Below, piece after piece: positions 39,707 to 48,900 of a stretch of 64,000 nt of DNA. The notes beneath the pieces were generated by a model, which worked only from the letters and a program-made list of their open reading frames with translations, did no database searches and was not told where the DNA came from. This DNA comes from Chitinophagaceae bacterium (lineage in GTDB: Bacteria > Bacteroidota > Bacteroidia > Chitinophagales > Chitinophagaceae): assembly GCA_017307735.1 (NCBI GenBank), contig JAFKGR010000006.1, positions 62,001-126,000 on the forward strand, written 5' to 3'. How positions within the stretch are numbered: the stretch's first letter is position 1; the number at the start of each line of letters is the position of its first letter. The position numbers were made by a program, and so were the translations under genes.

Positions 39707-40780
39707 TTACAACAACTGAATGCCGTACGACTTGCAGAGATGCACCATTTCTTCCGGCCAAAGGCCCGCACTGATTTCTCCAATATGGGCTTTTCTCAAC
39801 AGGAACATTGCCACTCTCGATTGGCCAATACCGCCGCCCATAGTTAGTGGCAATTCATCATTCATCATCCTTTTATGAAACAAAAGTTCTAATCTTTTTT
39901 CCTGCCCTCTTATTCGAAGCTGGCGTACAAGCGATTCTTTGTTTACACGAATGCCCATTGAGGATAATTCAACAGCACGTTTCAACACCGGATTCCAGAC
40001 AAGAATATCACCATTGAGTCCAAAAAATCCATCATCATTTTTGGTGGACCAATCATCATAATCAGGTGCTCTCCCATCGTGCGGTTTTCCATCAGAAAGT
40101 TTATTCCCGATACCAATTATGAAAACAGCTTTGTATTTTTTTACTATCTCAAATTCTCTTTCCTGAGGCGTATGATGAGGATAAAGTTGCAACAACGATT
40201 CTGATTCTACAAATTGAATCTTTTCCGGTAAAACGGGTAAAATTTCCGGATGGATCCTGTTTACAAAATCTTCAGCATCTTTAAGGATCCGGTACAATCT
40301 TTCCACTGTCTGTTTCAAAAACGAAAGTTTTCGGTCAGAGGCCTGAATGTGTTTTTCCCAATCCCACTGGTCCACAAAAAGAGAATGCAGATTGTCGGTT
40401 GTCTCATCCGGACGGATCGCATGCATATTAGTAAAAATCCCCTCACCAGCCGGGATTCTATATTCTGCCAATGCCATCCGTTTCCATTTTGCAAGCGACT
40501 GAACCACTTCTGCGCGATTGTCATCCATCGATTTCATCGGAAATGAAACAGCTCTTTCTATTCCATTCAAATCGTCGTTGATCCCGGTATTTTGCCTGAC
40601 AAAAAGAGGTGCGCTTACCCGATGCAGATTCAAATCATTTTCAAGCCGGCCTTCAATGAATTCCTTTATTGCATGAAATGAGTTTTCGGTTTGCAATGGA
40701 TTCAAAAGGTTGTGGTATGCTTCCGGAAAAATCAACCCTTTCAGCGGTGATAAAACTTCACGAGTTCCCACTATTTCCAT
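39707..40780 (-). CDS. asnA: Aspartate-ammonia ligase (asparagine synthetase A)
   Basis: AsnA makes asparagine from aspartate, ammonia and ATP; it is related to class II aminoacyl-tRNA synthetases. The 357-residue chain is collinear with E. coli AsnA: SLAKWKRMALAEYRIPAGEG, RPDETTDNLHSLFVDQWDWE (seen as adjacent pieces), RAPDYDDWST, GLNGDILVWNPVL, and MGGGIGQSRVAM at the ATP site. The extra 20 residues at the N-terminus are common in Bacteroidota. It sits among fucose genes but has its own terminator and a 261-bp upstream gap with a -7-like TATATTTG at 40881-40874, so it is an independent unit. Confidence 0.95.
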   Translation of the reverse strand: MEIVGTREVLSPLKGLIFPEAYHNLLNPLQTENSFHAIKEFIEGRLENDLNLHRVSAPLFVRQNTGINDDLNGIERAVSFPMKSMDDNRAEVVQSLAKWKRMALAEYRIPAGEGIFTNMHAIRPDETTDNLHSLFVDQWDWEKHIQASDRKLSFLKQTVERLYRILKDAEDFVNRIHPEILPVLPEKIQFVESESLLQLYPHHTPQEREFEIVKKYKAVFIIGIGNKLSDGKPHDGRAPDYDDWSTKNDDGFFGLNGDILVWNPVLKRAVELSSMGIRVNKESLVRQLRIRGQEKRLELLFHKRMMNDELPLTMGGGIGQSRVAMFLLRKAHIGEISAGLWPEEMVHLCKSYGIQLL

Positions 40781-40873
40781 GTTGTACTCCTTTATATTAT
40801 TTAAGAAATAAATAGAATATTTAAATCTGATTTAATAATTCATCTATTACTTTAAATCGTTTTAAAATGCGTG

Positions 40874-40881
40874 CAAATATA
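40874..40881 (-). promoter_or_regulatory. Possible -7 element before asnA
   Basis: On the minus strand TATATTTG matches TAnnTTTG and lies 93 bp before the asnA start. No convincing -33 TTTG is found. Confidence 0.35.
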
Positions 40882-41041
40882 ATAAGGTTATCAGAACAGA
40901 AAATACCTTAGAATTTTATTCAAAAATCTTTCTTTTTAAATGCGCGAAAATTGAAAGAAATCAAAATTCACAAACCTATAGTATATATTTTTTAAATGGT
41001 GCCCTGGTACTTTCAAAGAAAGGTCGATTTTTCAATGAGGA

Positions 41042-41908
41042 TTAATTCTTCATGGCAGATTCAAAAGAAATCACCTTTTGTTTACTGCTTCCCAATCCAT
41101 CAATGCCCAATTCCATAATGTCGCCCGCTTTTAAATAAATCTGAGGTTCCCTTCCCAAACCCACACCTGCAGGAGTGCCTGTAGAAATTATGTCGCCCGG
41201 CAAAAGAGTCATAAACTGGCTTATATATGAAACAAGAAAAGGAATTTTAAAAATGATATTAGAGGTATTCCCATCCTGCATCATTTTCCCGTTTACGGAT
41301 AGCCATAACCGTAAATTGCTTACATCCCCGACCTCATCCGGAGTAACCAGCCAGGGCCCAAGCGGCGCAAAAGTATCACACCCCTTTCCCTTATCCCATA
41401 AACCGCTTCGGTTCAGTTGAAAATCGCGTTCGCTCAAATCATTATGCAACATGTAGCCGGCCACAAAATCCATCGCGTCTTTTTCATCTACATAAGATGC
41501 TTTTTTGCCAATTACCAAAGCAAGTTCAACTTCCCAATCCGTTTTTACAGAATTCTTTGGAATCACCACATCATCGTCCGGACCAATTATGGCAGTAGTT
41601 GATTTAAAAAAGATAACAGGTTCTTCGGGAATTGTCGCATTGGTTTCTTTGGCATGATCTGCATAATTCAATCCGATGCAAACAATTTTGGATGGCCTTG
41701 CCACCGGAGAATCCAGTTCCACATTTTGAGACACTTCAGGAAGAAAATCCGCTTTCTCCCGGATCAGAAATCTCAGTGTTTCCAATCCACCTTTTTCAAA
41801 AAAAGATTCATTGTAATCGTCCACAAAACCTTCTACACCCAGATACTTTCCATTGTGAAAAACACCTGGTTTGATTTTACCCCCATCTCTGTATCTTATC
41901 AATTTCAT
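41042..41908 (-). CDS. Fumarylacetoacetate hydrolase-family enzyme, probable 2,4-diketo-3-deoxy-L-fuconate hydrolase
   Basis: The 288-residue protein has the FAH catalytic domain (about 70-285): KIVCIGLNYADHAKE, the metal ligands in TDWEVELALVIG, and GDIISTGTPAGVG. FAH-family enzymes cleave beta-diketo acids. Beside L-fuconate dehydratase and a ketodeoxyfuconate dehydrogenase, the expected reaction is 2,4-diketo-3-deoxy-L-fuconate to pyruvate and L-lactate. That substrate is inferred from context, not from the sequence itself. It starts 35 bp after the preceding dehydrogenase gene and is the last gene of a three-gene minus-strand unit. Confidence 0.85.
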   Translation of the reverse strand: MKLIRYRDGGKIKPGVFHNGKYLGVEGFVDDYNESFFEKGGLETLRFLIREKADFLPEVSQNVELDSPVARPSKIVCIGLNYADHAKETNATIPEEPVIFFKSTTAIIGPDDDVVIPKNSVKTDWEVELALVIGKKASYVDEKDAMDFVAGYMLHNDLSERDFQLNRSGLWDKGKGCDTFAPLGPWLVTPDEVGDVSNLRLWLSVNGKMMQDGNTSNIIFKIPFLVSYISQFMTLLPGDIISTGTPAGVGLGREPQIYLKAGDIMELGIDGLGSSKQKVISFESAMKN

Positions 41909-41943
41909 TCTCGCAATATTTTTATTATCCTGAAAATAAGTTT

Positions 41944-42708
41944 TTAATTATTCAGCTTTTCAAAGCCACCGTCTATCGGAAAGTTAGAACCCGTAATAAA
42001 AGAAGCCTCATCTGAAACAAGGTAAAGAATAAGCGCCGCTATTTCTTCGGGCCTTGCCATCCGTCCGATGGGTTGGGTTGCGGATAATCTCTTAAACATC
42101 TCATCTTCCTTTCCCGGATAATTTTTCTTCAGAAATCCATCCACAAAAGGTGTATGTACACGGGCCGGAGAAATGGAATTGCACCTGATTCCATCTTTGA
42201 TATAATCTTTGGCTACGGAAAGCGTCATTGAATCCACAGCGCCTTTGGTCATGGAATAGGCAAATCTATCAGGTATGCCTACACGATTTGCAATGGAACA
42301 GATATTGACAATAACGCCACTTCTCTGTTCCTGCATAACAGGTATCCCAACATGCATACAATTGTAAACACCTTTGACATTGACATTAAACACTTTTTCA
42401 AAATCAGCTTCGGTAGTTGTGGTAGCAGTACCGATGTGTGAAATTCCTGCACAGTTTACCATAAAGTCTATTCGATCAACTTCGGAAAATTTCTGCCGAA
42501 CATCTTTCTGATCTGTAACATCACAAACAAGTACAATTCCTTTTCCACTTTCAGCAGAAATCTGATTAACCGTTTCCTCGGCATTTTGCCGGTTAATATC
42601 AGCACAATAAACCCTGGCTCCCTGCTTTGCCAAAGCGATTGAAGTGGCCTTACCAATACCGCTTCCTGCCCCTGTTACAATACCCACCTTATTTTTTAGT
42701 TCAAACAT
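41944..42708 (-). CDS. SDR dehydrogenase, probable 2-keto-3-deoxy-L-fuconate dehydrogenase
   Basis: This 254-residue short-chain dehydrogenase has the NAD-binding GAGSGIGKA near the N-terminus, VNCAGIS, the catalytic Ser in VNICSIAN and the YSMTK (YxxxK) pair. Asp in CADINRQ suggests NAD+ over NADP+. The stretch NSISPARVHTPFVDGFL fits the ketodeoxyfuconate dehydrogenase group. It would oxidise C4 of 2-keto-3-deoxy-L-fuconate. The function is inferred from its place between the L-fucose dehydrogenase-like gene (20 bp upstream) and the FAH-family gene. Confidence 0.82.
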   Translation of the reverse strand: MFELKNKVGIVTGAGSGIGKATSIALAKQGARVYCADINRQNAEETVNQISAESGKGIVLVCDVTDQKDVRQKFSEVDRIDFMVNCAGISHIGTATTTTEADFEKVFNVNVKGVYNCMHVGIPVMQEQRSGVIVNICSIANRVGIPDRFAYSMTKGAVDSMTLSVAKDYIKDGIRCNSISPARVHTPFVDGFLKKNYPGKEDEMFKRLSATQPIGRMARPEEIAALILYLVSDEASFITGSNFPIDGGFEKLNN

Positions 42709-42728
42709 GTTTTGAATCTGTTTTTCAT

Positions 42729-43511
42729 TTAAGAAATAGCTCTGTCCAAATGAACGTAACCCCCATCCACATGAATCAACTGCCCGGTTGTATGGCTCGA
42801 TCTGTCTGACAATAAAAACGTTACCATATCGGCAATCTCTCGAGGTTTGGTCATTCTGTGCCCCAATGGGATCCGTTCATTGATCCGTTTAAGTTCTTCC
42901 TCAGGATTTCCAAGTGTAGCCACCCAATCTGCATATTGGGGAGTAAAGCATTCCGCGACAATGACCGAATTTACACGGATACTATATTTCAATAATTCCA
43001 CTGCCCACTCACGTGTCAGGGCATTTCTGCCTCCGTTCGAAGCAGCATATCCTGAAGTGCCGCCCTGTCCCGTTTCTCCCGTTTTGGAACCAATGTTGAC
43101 AATGGATCCCTTCGTTTTTATCAACTCAGGCAAGGCGTAATGTGCAGTGAGATAATAATGGGTGAGACTGTTATGCAGGCTTTTTATGAAAGCTTCGTAA
43201 CTCCCATTCGCCAAACTAACTCCATCGTTTAATCCGGCATTATTTACAAGTCCGTCTATCCTTCCCAATTCGCTGACGGTTTTCTTTACCACTTCTTCTG
43301 AGGCCTCCGGGCCGCCAAGTTCTGCAGTGATATAAATAGATTTTAAATTCTGATCCTTAATTTCCTTTACGGCTTTTTGATTGTCTATTTCATTTCTTCC
43401 CACGATGACCGGAGTTGCACCTTCTTCGGCAAGAGATTGGCAAATAGCGTTTCCGATTCCCTTTGCCCCGCCTGTCACAATGATAACTTTGTCTTTCAGA
43501 TGAAGATCCAT
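42729..43511 (-). CDS. SDR dehydrogenase, probable L-fucose dehydrogenase (YxxxN active site)
   Basis: This 260-residue short-chain dehydrogenase starts at the ATG at 43511 (MDLHLKDKVIIVTGGAKGIG); a TTG six codons upstream is less likely. It has VNNAGLN, the catalytic Ser in IVNIGSKTGE and Tyr155, and the segment ALTREWAVELL seen in sugar dehydrogenases acting on L-fucose. The usual catalytic Lys four residues after Tyr is Asn159 (GYAASNGG). As the first gene of the minus-strand unit next to fuconate genes, its likely job is oxidation of L-fucose to the lactone. The missing Lys makes the activity less certain. Confidence 0.75.
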   Translation of the reverse strand: MDLHLKDKVIIVTGGAKGIGNAICQSLAEEGATPVIVGRNEIDNQKAVKEIKDQNLKSIYITAELGGPEASEEVVKKTVSELGRIDGLVNNAGLNDGVSLANGSYEAFIKSLHNSLTHYYLTAHYALPELIKTKGSIVNIGSKTGETGQGGTSGYAASNGGRNALTREWAVELLKYSIRVNSVIVAECFTPQYADWVATLGNPEEELKRINERIPLGHRMTKPREIADMVTFLLSDRSSHTTGQLIHVDGGYVHLDRAIS

Positions 43512-43872
43512 GAGAAAAAAAGATTTCAATTTTCTTCATGGTAAAAGTAAAAAATAAATTTTGGCGACTGGTTTTAGTTTTAACATTTTTGGAAAACGTC
43601 AATTGTTGAATGGTCTGAAGCATTTAATATTCAGATATTTAAAATCATTCTAATATCCATTAACAATTAGAGACCCGCTTTAAAATTTATATCAATTAAT
43701 ACACACTCTTTTCCAGGAAGGATTCATAACCAAGTGGAAAACCTTTGCCTTGACTCATTAATATTTCTACGGAATCAAAAATATTTTTATAAACAGCCAT
43801 TTTCTTAAAAACCATCACACCTTAACTTCGACAACCATAAAAATCTTTTTTTATTAATTTTTAAAGAATCTT
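43512..43872. other. Divergent control region between the fucose dehydrogenase unit and L-fuconate dehydratase
   Basis: These 361 bp hold no gene and should carry promoters for both directions. Partial -7 matches are TACTTTTA on the minus strand (43549-43542) and TAACTTCG on the plus strand just before 43832. No clear operator palindrome was recognised, and no regulator gene lies nearby. Confidence 0.45.
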
Positions 43873-45177
43873 ATGTCAATAAAAATAACCGCTGTCGAAA
43901 CCCTCGACATCCGATTTCCGACCAGCCGTGAATCCATAGGCTCTGATGCCACGAATAAAGATCCCGATTATTCGGCGGCCTATGTAATTTTAAAAACAAA
44001 CCAACCGGGCCTGGAAGGGCATGGGCTCACATTCACCATCGGCAGAGGAAATGAAATTTGTGTGGCGGCCATCAATGCTCTGGCCTACCTTGTTAAAGGA
44101 AAATCTCTGGAAGAAATTACATCCGACATGGTGGGTTTCTGGAAAAATATTACCGGAGACAGCCAGCTCAGGTGGCTGGGGCCTGAGAAAGGGGTAATTC
44201 ACCTGGCAACCGGAGCCGTGGTCAATGCAGTATGGGATCTTTATGCAAAATCAGAAGGCAAACCATTGTGGAAACTCATCGCAGATATGACATCAGAACA
44301 AATAATTTCGTGTATCGACTTCACATACATCACAGATGTCATCACTCCTGATGAAGCACTTGCCATACTTAAATCACTTGAAAAATCAAAGTGCGAAAGA
44401 ATAGAATATCTTTTGAAAAACGGTTATCCGGCTTACACGACCTCTGCCGGTTGGCTGGGATATTCAGATGACAAGATCAGACAGCTCTGCCATGAAGCCA
44501 GACAGGAAGGCTGGAAATTTATGAAAATGAAAGTAGGCGGCGATATAAATGCAGATGTAAGAAGAGCTGAGATTATTCGCGAAGAAATCGGAAGTGATCT
44601 GAAACTCATGATGGATGCCAATCAAAAATGGGAAGTGGATGAAGCCATTGATAACATGAAACTTCTGGCACCCTTTGATCCTTGGTGGATTGAAGAACCG
44701 ACAAGCCCTGACGACATACTCGGTCATCTGAAAATCAGACAAAACATTCAGCCGATTAAAGTAGCAACCGGCGAACATTGTCAAAACAGGATTATGTTTA
44801 AACAGTTTCTGAAAAGTGGTGCCATCGATATTTGCCAGATTGACAGTTGCCGCGTAGGCGGTGTCAATGAAATTTTAAGTATTCTCCTGATGGCTGCCAA
44901 ACTAAAAATACCGGTTTGCCCGCACGCAGGCGGAGTAGGCCTTTGCGAATACGTTCAACATCTGTCTATGATTGATTTTGTTTGTATCAGCGGCTCAATC
45001 GAAAACAGAATCATCGAATATGTGGACCACCTTCATGAACATTTTTTAAATCCGGTAGTCATTAAGAACGGAAATTATATGCCTCCGGAAATACCGGGTT
45101 ACAGTATTCAGATGAAAGAAAATTCATTGACAGATTATGAATTTCCCGGAGGTAAAGTTTGGGAAAAGGAATTTTGA
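43873..45177 (+). CDS. L-fuconate dehydratase (enolase superfamily)
   Basis: This mandelate-racemase-type enolase-superfamily enzyme (434 residues) removes water from L-fuconate to give 2-keto-3-deoxy-L-fuconate. All active-site residues can be placed: the KxK motif MKMKVG (Lys218, Lys220), metal ligands Asp248, Glu274 and Glu301, the His351-Asp324 dyad (CPHAGG, QIDSCR) and Glu382. These positions coincide with those I recall for the characterised Xanthomonas campestris enzyme. The gene is divergent from the dehydrogenase-dehydrogenase-FAH unit and completes the pathway. Confidence 0.92.
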   Translation: MSIKITAVETLDIRFPTSRESIGSDATNKDPDYSAAYVILKTNQPGLEGHGLTFTIGRGNEICVAAINALAYLVKGKSLEEITSDMVGFWKNITGDSQLRWLGPEKGVIHLATGAVVNAVWDLYAKSEGKPLWKLIADMTSEQIISCIDFTYITDVITPDEALAILKSLEKSKCERIEYLLKNGYPAYTTSAGWLGYSDDKIRQLCHEARQEGWKFMKMKVGGDINADVRRAEIIREEIGSDLKLMMDANQKWEVDEAIDNMKLLAPFDPWWIEEPTSPDDILGHLKIRQNIQPIKVATGEHCQNRIMFKQFLKSGAIDICQIDSCRVGGVNEILSILLMAAKLKIPVCPHAGGVGLCEYVQHLSMIDFVCISGSIENRIIEYVDHLHEHFLNPVVIKNGNYMPPEIPGYSIQMKENSLTDYEFPGGKVWEKEF

Positions 45178-45911
45178 CCGATGATATACCTGTGATGAAT
45201 TAGTTCGGGAAAACCTTTGATGGCTGGCGGATTATCAAATATCATTTATTTAAAGCGTACCCATCCACGTCTGAAAATTTTAAAATTCAATTATTGAATT
45301 AGGGATGATAGCAAAGTGACAGGTCAAATAATAGCGATTCCTATCCAAAATCTTCATCAAATAAAGTCTGTAATTCTCACTGATCTGTTTATTTGTATAT
45401 CCTCCTGATCGGAAGGTCCAAAATTTCTCAACAAACAGGGAAAATGTCCATTATGCGCGAAAATTCCTATTTTTTGCGCGATTTTTACTATCACAGCGGC
45501 AAACCTATAAACTACCTTTAGCATTGTAAACAAAGATGTAAGATAAATATGTAATTAAACAAGTTTTGATTTTTTCTTCTCTCAATATTTTTCAAACTGA
45601 AGGAGAAAATATCAATATGGTGGTCAGGGAGGAATATTAAATGGCAATCGAATCTTCTGATCATTTACCCAGAATATAAAATAAATTCAAAGAATAAAAT
45701 GAATCTTCCAAAGCTTCATTCTCTTTTCGAATTTAAAAAAATTGATATTTATTAATGGTAAGTAAATTATATATTTGTCGTGGATTTTAACGCGCCTTCT
45801 GAAAAGGATCTAATCTTAATTGAAATTCACCTACCTTAAAAAGATCCTACTTCCAAAAGAATAATCATCTTTCTAATGGGGTACTATGTGCCCTTAAATT
45901 AAATTTAAACA
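45178..45911. other. Gene-free 734-bp region before the type IX-secreted protease
   Basis: No coding region was found. It is AT-rich. It contains TGCGCGAAAATT (45454-45465) with a second TGCGCGA at about 45475-45481, and CAAACCTATA (45500-45509). Both the first and the last of these words also occur, in the same order, between asnA and the FAH-family gene. A promoter -7 element is listed separately. Confidence 0.45.
45770..45777 (+). promoter_or_regulatory. Probable -7 element of the protease-kinase operon
   Basis: TATATTTG matches TAnnTTTG. It implies a leader of roughly 130 nt before the start codon at 45912. The -33 element is weak. Confidence 0.45.
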
Positions 45912-48900
45912 ATGAGAAAGTCCCGTTTTCTTTTCCCAATGGGAATATCTATTTTTATTTCCCTCACTTTTCTTACTCAAACATTATTCAGCCAAAGCCT
46001 AAAGCCCACCGACTTTGTAATATTTGCAGGCCAGAAGCCAAATTCAAATATAAATGTTACGAAACCGATTCCTCCGGGTTTTGGTGTAAACATTGGGTCT
46101 GCTGCTAAAATTTCCGGTGGCCATATAGGAAGCTATCAACTCGTCAATTCCACGGGTAATTCGGTTTTGAACTCCGATATAAACAGCGGTGGCATCATAA
46201 ATTTATCTAACGCCACAACAGTAAATGGTAACATTACTGCCGCAAACCAGGGCAACCTCACCGGCTCAATTATTACCATTGGCTCCAATGCCAACATCCA
46301 AAAGAATATTGACGCAGCCGGAAGTATAACCATAGGAGGAGGGATAGTTCTCGGAAGTGTTACGCATCCACAAGGGACCACCTACACAGGACCAGTTCCC
46401 GGCGGTGGTGAATTTATAAAGGCGCCCAATCTTCCTGTACTTCCCGGATTCCCTGCGATAATGGCATTTAGCGCAACAGGCCCTGATGTAACAAAGGGCA
46501 CAGCAATTATCCCCGGAAATTATGGAAACATGGCGCTTAACGGAAAACAGACTTTAACCTTTAGCGGCCCCGGAGATTATTATTTTAAATCAATAAGTAA
46601 TAAAAATTCCAATAATCTTGTTTTTGATTTTCAGAATAGCGTAAGTGGTAATATCAGAATCTTTGTTGTTGGTGATGTGGACTTAGGCAAGAATACTTCA
46701 TCAATTATAAACGGAGGTTCGCCTTCAAGGATATTCATGGAGATACATGGTAATGGTACCACCAGCTCTATAAATACTTTTGCATTTACCATTTCCAATG
46801 GCGCTTCCAACAGTACCTCCTGGCTTGGTACGGTGTGGGCGCCTTATGCAGCAATAAATATTGGTTCGGGAACAGGTTCAAGTTTTATAGATGGATCCTT
46901 GTGGAGTGCTTCTCAGGTCAACATTCAGTCTGGAGCCACTGTCAATTTTTCTCCATTCAATGGGTGGATTGCCGACACATTGATTGTTCCGGGATACCAG
47001 CCACCCGTAATTGGAAAATCAACTGATCTCATCGGGCCGGAGCTCGCCGCCCTTTGCCAGACTTATAATACCGGGATAGTACCGGACTCTACTATTTACC
47101 AGATTTCAAATGGACAGGTGTTAGTTGAAGTAGTTGTGCAGGCAGGTTATTATAATACAGTACTGTCCAAATTAAGGGATCAATATGGCATGAATAGCTT
47201 TATTGATAATGGAACAAATAGCCTGGTTATATCAGGAATGATACCAATATCCCAACTATGCGAACTGAATAGTGATACCACCCTCAATGGAATTATAGTG
47301 GCAATTCGCCCTGTATATCCACCATTTACCAGCGCAGGTATTGCAATGACCGGCGGCGATGTGGCAATGCATTCAGATTTTGTGCGCAATGCTTACCATT
47401 TGAACGGAGATGGAGTAAAAGTCGGGGTACTATCAGATGGGTACAATACAATTCCGGGCAACCCTGCTGCTACCGATGTTGCAAACGGAGATTTGCCGGG
47501 GATCGGAAATCCGGAAGATTCAACTCCGGTTGATGTTTTACTTGATTATCCTTATGGCAGAACTTCAGATGAAGGAAGGGCTATGTTGCAAATTGTGCAT
47601 GATATTGCTCCAAAGGCATCGCTTGCGTTCAGAACGGGCTTCATCAGTGAAGGTAATTTTGCCCAGGGCATTTTGGATTTGCAAAAAGCAGGATGCAATG
47701 TAATAGCAGATGATATCACCTACATCACTTCACCGTTTTTTAAAGACGGCCTGGCAGCCCAGGCTGTAAATAAAGTCAAATCATTGGGTGTATCCTATTT
47801 TTCAGCAGCGGGCAATTTTGCCTCACAGTCGTATGAAGCGGTATTTAACCCCGCTCCTGCCCCGGCAGGCGTTACGGGCCAGGCCCACAACTTTGGAGGA
47901 GGAGATATTTATCAAAATGATTCCCTGAAAGCCGGAGTTTATACAATCGTACTCCAATGGGAAGATTCAATCTATTCGCTCGGGCAAGGTGGCGCACTAA
48001 ATGATTTTGACATTTATCTGACAGACAATAATGGGAATATTATTTTTGGTATGAACCGTCCCAATATTGGCGGAGACCCCATTGAAGTACTTTCGTTTTT
48101 TGTCAAAGCCAATACCACTGCCAACATCATGATCGTAAGGGCGGCAGGAACTACTCCCAATGTCAGAATCAAATATGTGGTGTATCGCGGTGGGCTTTCA
48201 TTTAATGAATATGCCACAGGTGGATCCACCATTGTAGGACAACCAAATGCAGACGGCGCAATGGCTGTAGCTGCTGCACGCTATACGCAGACACCGGCAT
48301 TTGGCGTAACACCCGCAAGAGTGGAATCATTTTCATCTACAGGAGGCACTCCCGTGTATGGTGTTGTAAGAAATAAACCCGATTTTACAGCGCCGGATGG
48401 CGGTAATACCACCGTTAATTTCAGCTCCATTGATCTGGAAGGTGACGGAATTCCGAATTTCTTTGGAACCTCTGCCGCAACTCCTCATGCCGCCGGCGTA
48501 GCCGCGCTCATTATTCAGGGCAAAAAATTGTTTTACAATAAGGCAATCGAACCGGATTCAGTACGAATTATTATGAGTAACACAGCATCTGATATGTCCA
48601 CACCGGGATTTGACTTTACGACAGGTTACGGATTGATCCAGGCTGATAAAGCACTGGAAAGTTTTGCTGCCCCCACTCCCGAACTGGACAGTCTTCTTAT
48701 TCAGGGAAATGTGGATTCATCAACCATCGGCAAAGCAAATCTGACTGTTACCCTGAAAGGTAAATACCTGATGCCTAATACTACCGTAACTGTAAGAGGG
48801 GTGCCGGTTTCAACTACTATCGTGAATTCAACAGAAGCCACAGCCGTAATTACTCCTTTTGCGGGCAACCCTGAAATACAACTTTTTACTCAGCCAAAAT

